NCBI GenBank assembly: GCA_005786775.1
Contig: SYDD01000379.1
Location: 1 to 11,378 of the forward strand
Origin: Opitutaceae bacterium
GTDB lineage: Bacteria; Verrucomicrobiota; Verrucomicrobiia; Opitutales; Opitutaceae
Length of the DNA stretch: 11,378 nucleotides
Reading direction: 5' to 3'
The notes below the pieces were generated by a model. It had not been told where the DNA came from. It did no database searches and saw only the letters and a program-made list of their open reading frames with translations. Position numbers and translations under genes: made by a program. Position 1 is the stretch's first letter. Each line of letters starts with the position of its first letter. Below, in pieces: positions 1 through 6,426 of this stretch.

Positions 1-1
1 A

Positions 2-217
2 CCCGGCGAGGCCTACGGGCGCATCGAGGGTCCGAAGGGGGAGATCGGCTTCTACCTTGTCAGCGACGGCGGGCCCAACCCCTACCGCTACCGCGTGCGC
101 CCGCCCTCGCTCATCAACCTCACCGTGCTCGAGGACCTCTGCCTCGGTCACACCGTCGCCGACGCCGTCATCATCCTCGGGAGCATCGACATCGTGCTCG
201 GCGAGGTCGACCGCTGA
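2..217 (+). CDS. nuoD: NADH-quinone oxidoreductase subunit D, C-terminal 71 residues (5' end outside window)
   Basis: This is the last part of the 49-kDa subunit of complex I, which with NuoB forms the quinone-reducing site in the peripheral arm on the cytoplasmic face. The visible 71 residues contain the family's C-terminal block: YGRIEGPKGEIGFYLVSDG, then RVRPPSLINL, and the terminal GSIDIVLGEVDR. The arginine-rich RVRPPS stretch and the GEVDR end are typical of NuoD. The C-terminal CxxC that binds nickel in the related group 4 [NiFe]-hydrogenase large subunits is absent, so this is a quinone-type subunit and not a hydrogenase. The family usually has PRGE where PKGE is seen here, a conservative change. 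The gene starts upstream of the window. It is followed after 10 bases by nuoI, not by nuoE or nuoH. Confidence 0.95.
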   Translation, partial: PGEAYGRIEGPKGEIGFYLVSDGGPNPYRYRVRPPSLINLTVLEDLCLGHTVADAVIILGSIDIVLGEVDR

Positions 218-227
218 GCCCCCCGCC

Positions 228-845
228 ATGCTCGGAACCGGACTCCTCCAAGGCCTGAAGGTCACCGCCCGGAACCTTGTCGGGAGCTTCCACGACCCGG
301 CGCGGATGGTCACCACGCAGTACCCGGAGGAACGCACCCGCCTGCCGGAGAACTACCGCAACTTCCCCTTTCTCGTCGGGGAGGACCCCGCGGACCCGCT
401 CGGGACGCTGCGGTGCGTGGCCTGCCAGATCTGCGAGAAGGAGTGCCCGCCGCAGTGCATCTACATCGTGATGGAGCGCGATGAGAAGGGAAAGGCGCAG
501 AAGCGTCCCCACGTTTTCGACATCGACCTGTCCGTCTGTATGAGCTGCCAGATCTGCGTGGAGGTCTGCCCGTTCGACGCGATCAAGATGGACCAAGAGT
601 TCGAGATCTCGACCGCCGATCGCTTCACCGGCCTCCTACGTCATAAGGAGGACCTCGCCCGCTCCAACGCCTACTACCACCAGCTGCACCCGACCGAGGC
701 CACGGCCGTCGACGCCGCCCTCGCGGAGCAGAAGGCCCGCCAGGCCGCTGCGAGGGCCGCCAAGGCCCCCGCGCCCACGCCGGCCGCAACGGCCCCCGCA
801 CCCGCAGCTACGGCTCCCCCGCCGCCCGCGGCACCCGCCCCGTGA
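228..845 (+). CDS. nuoI: NADH-quinone oxidoreductase subunit I, 2x[4Fe-4S] ferredoxin-like
   Basis: NuoI carries the two [4Fe-4S] clusters (N6a, N6b) that pass electrons to NuoB and the quinone site. The 205-residue protein opens with an amphipathic segment (GLLQGLKVTARNL) and the conserved QYPEE (31-35). It has two complete cluster motifs: C63-x2-C66-x2-C69-x3-C73-P and C104-x2-C107-x2-C110-x3-C114-P. The conserved core ends near residue 155. After it comes a charged helix (EQKARQAAARAAK) and an Ala/Pro-rich tail of about 27 residues, so the protein is longer than the roughly 160-180 residues usual for the family. The ATG at 228 is chosen because the protein then begins at the family's normal N-terminus; a further upstream in-frame ATG (57) would overlap nuoD in the wrong frame and encode nonsense. 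No Shine-Dalgarno sequence is visible, and the start lies 10 bases after the nuoD stop. The stop overlaps the nuoH start (GTGA). Confidence 0.96.
   Translation: MLGTGLLQGLKVTARNLVGSFHDPARMVTTQYPEERTRLPENYRNFPFLVGEDPADPLGTLRCVACQICEKECPPQCIYIVMERDEKGKAQKRPHVFDIDLSVCMSCQICVEVCPFDAIKMDQEFEISTADRFTGLLRHKEDLARSNAYYHQLHPTEATAVDAALAEQKARQAAARAAKAPAPTPAATAPAPAATAPPPPAAPAP
762..842 (+). repeat. Ala/Pro low-complexity tail of nuoI
   Basis: The last 27 codons of nuoI encode only Ala, Pro and Thr, with the imperfect repeat PAATAP seen twice and a PPPP run. The DNA is correspondingly a run of gcc, ccc, gca and ccg codons. Such tails are generally disordered. Nothing here shows whether it docks a partner protein or is neutral drift. 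Confidence 0.8.
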
Positions 846-2074
846 ACCCGCCCGCCGCCGATCCCCTCGCCGCGGGGCTGCTCGAACGTCTGCCCCTCCT
901 CGCGCGTGACGCTCTGACGGGCGCTTTACCGGAGCCGTGGCGCTGGTGGGCCAACAGCCTGCTCGCGATCCTCGCGATCATCTTCGTCTTCAGCTCGCTC
1001 TTCGCCCTCCTCACGCTCACGGAACGCAAGGTCCTGGCCCGCGTCCAGAACCGCCCCGGTCCCAACCGCGCGGGCCTCCCGCTGACCCGCTTCCGTCTCG
1101 GCGGCCTGGGCCAGCCGCTCGCCGATGGCATCAAGATGCTGACCAAGGAGGACATCGTCCCGCGGGGCGCCGACCCGGTCCTGCACTTCCTCGCCCCGGT
1201 GGTGCTGCTCGCACTCTCGCTGCTGACCTTCGCGGTGATCCCCTACGGCCGCCTGCTGGTGCCGGTGGAGCTGGAAGCGGGCGTGCTCTATTTCTTCGCC
1301 GCGGGGGCCGCGACCGAGCTCGCGCTCTTCATGGCGGGATGGGCCAGCCGCAACAAGTACTCGCTCCTCGCCGCGATGCGCGCGCTGGCGCAGCTCATCA
1401 GTTACGAGCTCCCGCTGCTGCTGGCGGTCGTGCCCGTCGTGCTGCTGGCCGGCTCGCTCTCGACTACCGGCATCGTGGCGGCCCAGGCCGGCTGGGACCT
1501 CGGCTTCGTGCCCCGTTGGTTCATTCTCACCCCTTGGGGCCTCGCCTCATTCCTCATCTTCCTGACCGCCGCCCTTGCGGAGTCGAACCGCTCGCCATTC
1601 GACCTGCCCGAGGCGGAGAGCGAGCTGATCGCCGGTCACCTGACGGAATACTCGGGATTCAAGTACGCGCTGTTCTTCATGGCGGAGTACCTTGGGATGA
1701 CGGCGCTCGCGGGCCTCGGCGTGACCTTGTTCCTGGGCGGCTGGCGGGCGCCCCTGCCGTTCCTCGATTTCGTCCCCTCCTACGCGTGGTTCGGCCTGAA
1801 GCTGCTGGCGCTGCTGTTCGTGTTCATCTGGATCCGCGCCACCTTCCCGCGCCTGCGCATCGACCAGCTGACGCGGCTGGCCTGGAAGTTCTTGGTGCCC
1901 CTCGCGCTGCTCAACCTCGGCACCGCCGCCCTCTGGGCCCTCACCGCCGGCTGGAGCCCCGCCCTGCAGCCCCTGCGCTGGCTCGGCGCGGCCGCGCTCG
2001 TGGCCGGCCCCTTTGTCCTGCTCGGGCGCGGGCTGACCGCCGGCCTCCGCCCCCGGACCTACCGCTTCGCCTGA
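842..2074 (+). CDS. nuoH: NADH-quinone oxidoreductase subunit H (membrane, quinone chamber)
   Basis: NuoH anchors the peripheral arm to the membrane arm and lines the quinone chamber. Diagnostic blocks are LTERKVLARVQNRPGPNRAG (about 59-78), QPLADGIKMLTKED (91-104), the TM5 block ALAQLISYELPL (181-192), and the acidic loop FDLPEAESELIAGHLTEYSG (253-272), which belongs to the E-channel coupling quinone chemistry to pumping. About eight hydrophobic segments are expected. At 410 residues it is longer than the roughly 325-350 typical of the family. There is an N-terminal extension of about 20 residues before TM1, a loop insertion (LPLTRFR, 79-85) between GPNRAG and the QPLADG helix, and about 45 extra C-terminal residues after the canonical WKFLVPLALLNL end, apparently one added membrane helix. 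The GTG start overlaps the nuoI stop; no better internal start exists, since the first in-frame Met lies inside the conserved core. Confidence 0.95.
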   Translation: MNPPAADPLAAGLLERLPLLARDALTGALPEPWRWWANSLLAILAIIFVFSSLFALLTLTERKVLARVQNRPGPNRAGLPLTRFRLGGLGQPLADGIKMLTKEDIVPRGADPVLHFLAPVVLLALSLLTFAVIPYGRLLVPVELEAGVLYFFAAGAATELALFMAGWASRNKYSLLAAMRALAQLISYELPLLLAVVPVVLLAGSLSTTGIVAAQAGWDLGFVPRWFILTPWGLASFLIFLTAALAESNRSPFDLPEAESELIAGHLTEYSGFKYALFFMAEYLGMTALAGLGVTLFLGGWRAPLPFLDFVPSYAWFGLKLLALLFVFIWIRATFPRLRIDQLTRLAWKFLVPLALLNLGTAALWALTAGWSPALQPLRWLGAAALVAGPFVLLGRGLTAGLRPRTYRFA

Positions 2075-2078
2075 ACCG

Positions 2079-2576
2079 ATGACCGCCCTCGCCGCCATCG
2101 CGCTGCTGACGCTCGCCGCCGCCGCCATCGCGCTCGCCCTCCGCGACCTGATCCACAGCGCCCTGCTGCTCATCGCCAGCTGGGTGGGCATCGCGGCGTT
2201 CTACCTCTGGGCGGGCGCGGAGTTCGTGGCGTTCGCGCAGGTGCTGATCTACGTCGGCGCGATCTCGATGGTGGTGCTGTTCGCGGTGCTGCTGACCCGG
2301 CCGCCGACGGGCCCGGCCACCCGGGAACCCTCCGGCCGCGCAGTGCCGGGTTTTCTCGCGGGCGGCGCGGTGCTGGGGCTGCTCGCGGGCGCCGTGCTCT
2401 CGTCACCGCTCCCGGCCGGGACCGGCGCCGCGCCGGCGTTCGGCGTGCGTGAACTCGGCCTGAAGCTGCTCGGCCCGCACGCCGGGGCCCTGCTGGCCAC
2501 GGCTGCCCTCCTGACCGTCGCGCTGCTGGGCGCCGTGGTGCTCGCGGCTGCCCGGGGCAAGGAGGACGCGTCGTGA
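2079..2576 (+). CDS. nuoJ: NADH-quinone oxidoreductase subunit J
   Basis: NuoJ is a small polytopic subunit between NuoH and the antiporter-like pumps. Its third transmembrane helix carries the pi-bulge that helps transmit conformational or electrostatic signals along the arm. The 165-residue protein has five hydrophobic stretches. The conserved TM3 region is easy to see: GAEFVAFAQVLIYVGAISMV followed by VLFAVLL (about 45-72). The Glu at the start of this block and the QxLIYVGA motif are hallmarks. The C-terminal part is poorly conserved in the family and ends with a short charged tail (ARGKED). The ATG lies 4 bases after the nuoH stop without a clear ribosome binding site, and the stop overlaps the nuoK start. 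Confidence 0.93.
   Translation: MTALAAIALLTLAAAAIALALRDLIHSALLLIASWVGIAAFYLWAGAEFVAFAQVLIYVGAISMVVLFAVLLTRPPTGPATREPSGRAVPGFLAGGAVLGLLAGAVLSSPLPAGTGAAPAFGVRELGLKLLGPHAGALLATAALLTVALLGAVVLAAARGKEDAS
2561..2565 (+). promoter_or_regulatory. Shine-Dalgarno sequence of nuoK
   Basis: GGAGG lies 7 bases before the GTG start of nuoK, inside the 3' end of nuoJ. It supports the GTG at 2573 as the true start. It is the only perfect Shine-Dalgarno core I found ahead of a gene in this window. Confidence 0.7.
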
Positions 2577-2884
2577 GCCCGCTGCAGGCCTGCCTGCTGT
2601 TCTCCTCAGCGTTGTTCAGCCTCGGGCTGATCGCGGTGCTGGTCCGCTCGAATGCGATTCTGGTGCTGCTCGGCGTGGAGCTGATGCTCAACGCGGCCAA
2701 CCTGAACTTCATCGCCTTCTGGCGCTACGGTCCCGCCCCGGCCGAGGGCCACGGCGTGGTGTTCGTCGTGTTCGCGCTGGCCGTCGCCGCCGCCGAGGCC
2801 GCGGTCGGGTTGGCGCTGGTCATCGCGCTGCACCGGCACCAGCGCAACGTGCGCCTCGGCGAGGCGCGCCGCCTCCGCGGCTGA
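2573..2884 (+). CDS. nuoK: NADH-quinone oxidoreductase subunit K
   Basis: NuoK is the MrpC-like three-helix subunit with two buried glutamates that form part of the proton path next to NuoJ and NuoN. The 103-residue protein has three hydrophobic helices. Glu36 in LLGVELMLNAANL matches the essential family glutamate at the same number. Glu75 in AAAEAAVGLAL corresponds to the second one (Glu72 in E. coli). The length fits the family. The GTG start overlaps the nuoJ stop (GTGA) and is preceded by a good GGAGG. nuoL follows after 3 bases. Confidence 0.95.
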   Translation: MSPLQACLLFSSALFSLGLIAVLVRSNAILVLLGVELMLNAANLNFIAFWRYGPAPAEGHGVVFVVFALAVAAAEAAVGLALVIALHRHQRNVRLGEARRLRG

Positions 2885-2887
2885 CCG

Positions 2888-4903
2888 ATGCACCTCCCCG
2901 TCCAGCTCACCTGGCTGATCCCCGCGTTGCCCGCGGTCGCGGCGGCCGTGATCGCGGCGGTGCCGGCCCGCCGGCCCGGGCTAGGCGCCGGTCTCGCCCT
3001 CGCCGCGCTCGCGGGCTCGCTCATTCTGGCGCTTCTCGCCCTGGCCGGGGCGCTCGCCGATCCCGCCGCGCGCCTCATCCACACGTTCACCTGGTTCGAC
3101 CTGGGCCACGGCGCGATCCGCCTCGGCTGGCTCCTCGATCCCCTCGGCACGCTGCTCGCGGTGATGGTCGCCACGGTCGGTCTGCTTATCTTCACCTTCA
3201 GCCTCGGCTACCTCCGGGACGACCCCCGCGCGAAGCAGTTCTTCTGTTTCCTGAGCCTCTTCGCCGGCGCGATGCTCGGGCTGCTCCTCGCCAACAGCCT
3301 GCTCCTGCTTTTCCTCTGCTGGGAACTGGTGGGCCTAGCCTCGTACCTGCTGATCGGCTTCTGGTTTCAACGGCCCGCCGCCGCCCGGGCCGCCCGCAAG
3401 GCCTTCATCACGACCCGCATCGGCGACCTCGGCCTGCTCCTCGGACTCGTCTGGCTCCAGGACGCCACCGGTACTTTGCTCCTTTTCGACGGCGGCCGCG
3501 GCGTGCTCGAGACGGAGGCCCTCGGCGCGCTCGCCGGGGCCAGCACCGTCGGGGGCCTCGCGGTTTCCACCGCCATCGGCCTGCTGCTCTTCTGCGGCGC
3601 CGCCGGGAAGTCGGGGCAGGTGCCGCTGCACGTCTGGCTGCCCGACGCGATGGAGGGCCCCACCCCCGTGTCCGCCCTCATCCACGCGGCGCCGATGGTC
3701 GCCGCCGGCGTCTTCCTGGTCGCCCGGGTGTATCCGCTGCTCGCCGCCGACCTCGCCCTCGCCTCGGTCCCCGTCCACGCCCTGACCGTGGTCGCCACGG
3801 TGGGCGCGATCACGGCCCTCTTCGGCGCGGCGGTCGCGGTGGCGCAGGACGACATCAAGCGGGTGCTGGCGTTCTCCACCGTCTCCCAGCTCGGCTATAT
3901 GATGCTGGCCGCGGGGACGGGGGCGTGGACGGCGGCGATCTTCCACCTGCTGACGCACGCCTGCTTCCAGGCGCTGCTGTTCCTCAGCGCGGGCTCGGTG
4001 ATCCACGCGACCCACCACGAGCAGGACATCCGGCGGCTCGGCGGGTTGCGCCGGCGCCTGCCGGTGACGTGCGCGACGTTCACCATCGGGATGATGGCCC
4101 TCGCGGGGGTGCCGTTCCTCTTCTCGGGCTTCTGGAGCAAGGAGGCGATCCTGCACGCGGCGCACGGCTGGTCGGTTTCGGCGCTCCCCTTCCACGTCGC
4201 CCTCGCGGCGGTCGCGCTCACGGCCTTCTATATGACCCGCCTGCTCGCGGAGGTCTTTGCCGGAGCGCCGCGCGGTCACGGGGCGGAGACGGCACACGAG
4301 AGCCCGGCGGTGATGACCATCCCGCTGGTGTTGCTGGCCGCCGCCTCGATCGGTCTCGGTTTCCTCGGCACTCCCTGGTGGCCCTGGCTCCAAAGCACGC
4401 TGGATCCGGCCTTCCAGCCGGAACCAGGCGGCGCGGGACTGATGGCCGTCTCGATCGCCCTAGTTGCCGCGGGCATCCTCGCGGGGTGGTCGCGGTACGG
4501 CCGTTTGCCGCGGACCTCGCCCGAGGCCGCGGATCCCCTGGCGCGGATTGTCCCCCGACTGCATCGGGCCCTCGCGGCGCGGCTCGGCTGCGATGAGCTC
4601 TACGCGGCGACGTTCGGCCGCCTCTGCACGGCCCTCGCCGCCGCCACCACCGCGCTCGACCGCTCCGTCTGGGACGGGTGCATCCGGCTGCTCGCCCAGC
4701 TCGGCGCGTACACCGGCCTCGTCTCGCGGGAAACCGACGAGGACGTGCTGAACAGCGGTTTCAACGCCGCGGGCGACGGCCTGCGCGCGGGCGGACGGGC
4801 CTACTCGCGGACGCAGACGGGCGACGCGCACGGGTACGTGTGGATGCTGGCGGCCGGCTTCGTGCTGGTTACCCTCGCCGTGCTGCTAGGGGGCGTCCGA
4901 TGA
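2888..4903 (+). CDS. nuoL: NADH-quinone oxidoreductase subunit L with extended lateral helix
   Basis: NuoL is the distal antiporter-like proton pump of complex I and carries the long C-terminal lateral helix that clamps the membrane arm. The key residues are in place: TM5 Glu146 (CWELVGLASYLL), TM7 Lys241 (GKSGQVPLH), the TM8 block DAMEGPTPVSALIHAAPMV, Lys324 (DDIKRVLAFSTVSQLGY), and TM12 Lys418-Glu419 in GFWSKEAIL. At 671 residues it is about 60 longer than E. coli NuoL (613). Much of the excess is in the lateral helix: 70 residues separate Tyr572 (GCDELY) from Q643 of the QTG motif, against about 46 in an alpha-proteobacterial NuoL recalled from memory and fewer in E. coli. That extension fits a membrane arm lengthened by one more pump, as the second nuoM next door suggests. 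The final membrane helix (about 650-668) ends the protein. Start ATG lies 3 bases after nuoK; the stop overlaps nuoM1 (ATGA). Confidence 0.96.
   Translation: MHLPVQLTWLIPALPAVAAAVIAAVPARRPGLGAGLALAALAGSLILALLALAGALADPAARLIHTFTWFDLGHGAIRLGWLLDPLGTLLAVMVATVGLLIFTFSLGYLRDDPRAKQFFCFLSLFAGAMLGLLLANSLLLLFLCWELVGLASYLLIGFWFQRPAAARAARKAFITTRIGDLGLLLGLVWLQDATGTLLLFDGGRGVLETEALGALAGASTVGGLAVSTAIGLLLFCGAAGKSGQVPLHVWLPDAMEGPTPVSALIHAAPMVAAGVFLVARVYPLLAADLALASVPVHALTVVATVGAITALFGAAVAVAQDDIKRVLAFSTVSQLGYMMLAAGTGAWTAAIFHLLTHACFQALLFLSAGSVIHATHHEQDIRRLGGLRRRLPVTCATFTIGMMALAGVPFLFSGFWSKEAILHAAHGWSVSALPFHVALAAVALTAFYMTRLLAEVFAGAPRGHGAETAHESPAVMTIPLVLLAAASIGLGFLGTPWWPWLQSTLDPAFQPEPGGAGLMAVSIALVAAGILAGWSRYGRLPRTSPEAADPLARIVPRLHRALAARLGCDELYAATFGRLCTALAAATTALDRSVWDGCIRLLAQLGAYTGLVSRETDEDVLNSGFNAAGDGLRAGGRAYSRTQTGDAHGYVWMLAAGFVLVTLAVLLGGVR
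4604..4813 (+). other. Segment encoding the extended lateral helix of NuoL
   Basis: This covers NuoL residues 573-642, between the end of the pump core (DELY) and the QTG motif before the last membrane helix. It is mostly helix-forming, alanine-rich and amphipathic. Two similar starts occur about 26 residues apart: DRSVWDG at 591-597 and DEDVLNSG at 617-624, each followed later by an SR pair (613-614 and 640-641). The excess length relative to ordinary NuoL is about 24 residues by comparison with a remembered alpha-proteobacterial protein and about 30 with E. coli. These counts were made by eye. Confidence 0.7.
4888..4893 (+). promoter_or_regulatory. Probable Shine-Dalgarno sequence of first nuoM
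   Basis: AGGGGG lies 6 bases before the ATG at 4900, within the last codons of nuoL. It resembles a Shine-Dalgarno core and supports the ATG that overlaps the nuoL stop. Confidence 0.45.
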
Positions 4904-6426
4904 ACTCTTGGCCGCTGCTCTCCCTCCTGGTGCTCGCCCCGTGGTCGGGCGCGGTCCTGCTCGGCCTCCGGCCCGGACTTGGGGACCGCGCGAGCCGCTG
5001 GCTCGGGCTCGCCTTCAGCCTCTCGACCGCAGCCCTCGGCGCCGTGCTGCTCACCGACTTCGATCCGACCCGGATCGGCCTGCAGTTTGTCGAGCGCCAC
5101 GCATGGATCCGCTCGTTGAAGGTCCACTACCACCTCGGGCTGGACGGGCTCTCCCTGGTGCTGGTGCTGCTCACGGCCGCGGTCGCGCCGGCGGCGCAAC
5201 TGGCCGGCTGGGGCCGGGCGGGACCGACGCGCGTGCCGAACCTGCTGCTGCTCTTCCTGCAAGGCGCGGCCCTCGGGGTCTTCGTCGCGCAGGATTTCGT
5301 CCTCTGGTTCACGTGCTGGGAGCTGAGCCTGGTGCCGGCGTACTTCCTGATCCGGCTGTGGGGCGGCCCCGGGGCGACGCGCGCGGCCTACCAGTTCGTC
5401 GTCTATACCATCGGGGGCAGCGCGTTTCTGCTCGCCGGTTTCGCCGCGCTGTTCGCGGTGACGGGCACCTTTGACTTCGCGCAGTTGGCGCAACTGGGCC
5501 GGGACGGGGCGCTGGCCGCGCAACTCGGGCCCTGGGGGGTGCGGGTGGTGTTCGCGGGCGTCCTGCTGGGACTGGCGGTGAAGGTGCCGCTCTGGCCCTT
5601 TCACACCTGGCTCCCGCCGGCTTACGCCGCCGCACCGACCGGGACGGTGATGCTGCTCACGGGCGTGCTCTCGAAGATGGGAATGTACGGCTTCCTCCGC
5701 CTGCTCTGGCCGCTATTCCCCGCGCAACTGCAAGCGGCGGCGCCAGCGCTGCTCGCGCTGGCGGTCGCCGGGATCGTGCTGGGCGCCTGGGCGGCGCTGC
5801 GGCAGGAGGACCTCCGGCGCATGCTGGCCTACTCCTCGATCAACCACCTCGGCTACTGCCTCGCCGCGCTGTTCGCCGTCGCCGCGGCCGCGGGCGGGGA
5901 ACGGCCGGCCGCGGAGGCGGCCACGGCGGCGCTCGCGGGGCTGGTGCTCCAGCTCTTCAACCACGGCGTCACCGCCGCGGCGCTTTTCCTGTGCGCGGGC
6001 ATCCTCGAGGCGCGCGCGGGCGGCCGGAGCGGGCTCGGCGACTTCGGCGGGCTGCGGGCGACCGCGCCGGCCTTCGCCGCATTCGCGGGGGTCGCGTTCT
6101 TCGCCTCGCTGGGCCTGCCCGGGCTGAGCGGCTTCGTCGGCGAGTTCCTCGTCTTCCGCGGGCTCTTCGGCTTGCACCCCGCGGCAGCAGTGCTCGCGCT
6201 CCCCGGCCTGCTGGCCACCGCGCAATTCCTCCTCACGGCGTGGCGGCGCGTGTTCCACGGTCCGGTGCAGGGGGCGGCGGCGGACTTCGCCCCGCTCACG
6301 GCGGCCGAGAAGACCGCGCTGGCGCTGCTTACTGGGCTGATGGTGCTGCCCGGGGTCGCGCCCGGGCTCCTGACGTCCCTCACCAACCCGCTCGTTACGG
6401 CGTGGGCCGGGCACCTGACGCGATGA
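4900..6426 (+). CDS. nuoM: NADH-quinone oxidoreductase subunit M, first copy (canonical residues)
   Basis: This is an antiporter-like proton pump of the membrane arm, 508 residues with about 14 membrane helices, the usual NuoM length. All four key charged residues are present: TM5 Glu141 (CWELSLVPAYFLI), TM7 Lys228 (GLAVKVPLWPFHTW), TM8 Lys259 (GVLSKMGMYGFLR) and TM12 Glu415 (GFVGEFLVF). The 31-residue spacing of the two lysines equals that of E. coli NuoM (234 and 265). RQEDLRRMLAYSSINHLGY (about 304-322) is the broken-helix region before TM10/11. The family's PDAH after HTWL is replaced by PPAY. The ATG at 4900 overlaps the nuoL stop and gives a normal N-terminus; in-frame sequence further upstream lies within nuoL and is not NuoM-like. 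A second nuoM follows directly, overlapping by ATGA. Confidence 0.94.
   Translation: MNSWPLLSLLVLAPWSGAVLLGLRPGLGDRASRWLGLAFSLSTAALGAVLLTDFDPTRIGLQFVERHAWIRSLKVHYHLGLDGLSLVLVLLTAAVAPAAQLAGWGRAGPTRVPNLLLLFLQGAALGVFVAQDFVLWFTCWELSLVPAYFLIRLWGGPGATRAAYQFVVYTIGGSAFLLAGFAALFAVTGTFDFAQLAQLGRDGALAAQLGPWGVRVVFAGVLLGLAVKVPLWPFHTWLPPAYAAAPTGTVMLLTGVLSKMGMYGFLRLLWPLFPAQLQAAAPALLALAVAGIVLGAWAALRQEDLRRMLAYSSINHLGYCLAALFAVAAAAGGERPAAEAATAALAGLVLQLFNHGVTAAALFLCAGILEARAGGRSGLGDFGGLRATAPAFAAFAGVAFFASLGLPGLSGFVGEFLVFRGLFGLHPAAAVLALPGLLATAQFLLTAWRRVFHGPVQGAAADFAPLTAAEKTALALLTGLMVLPGVAPGLLTSLTNPLVTAWAGHLTR

Noticed and set aside
57..227. Upstream extension of nuoI into nuoD
   Set aside because: The extra 57 residues are a Ser/Thr/Pro/Ala-rich out-of-frame reading of nuoD. 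The ATG at 228 matches the family N-terminus.
937..2082. A long + strand frame overlapping nuoH
   Set aside because: It is the out-of-frame shadow of nuoH, rich in Arg, Pro and Ala. nuoH has all family motifs in its own frame.
3335..4393. A 352-codon open frame on the - strand opposite nuoL
   Set aside because: It has low-complexity, charged composition and lies wholly inside nuoL. No plausible start context or family is seen.
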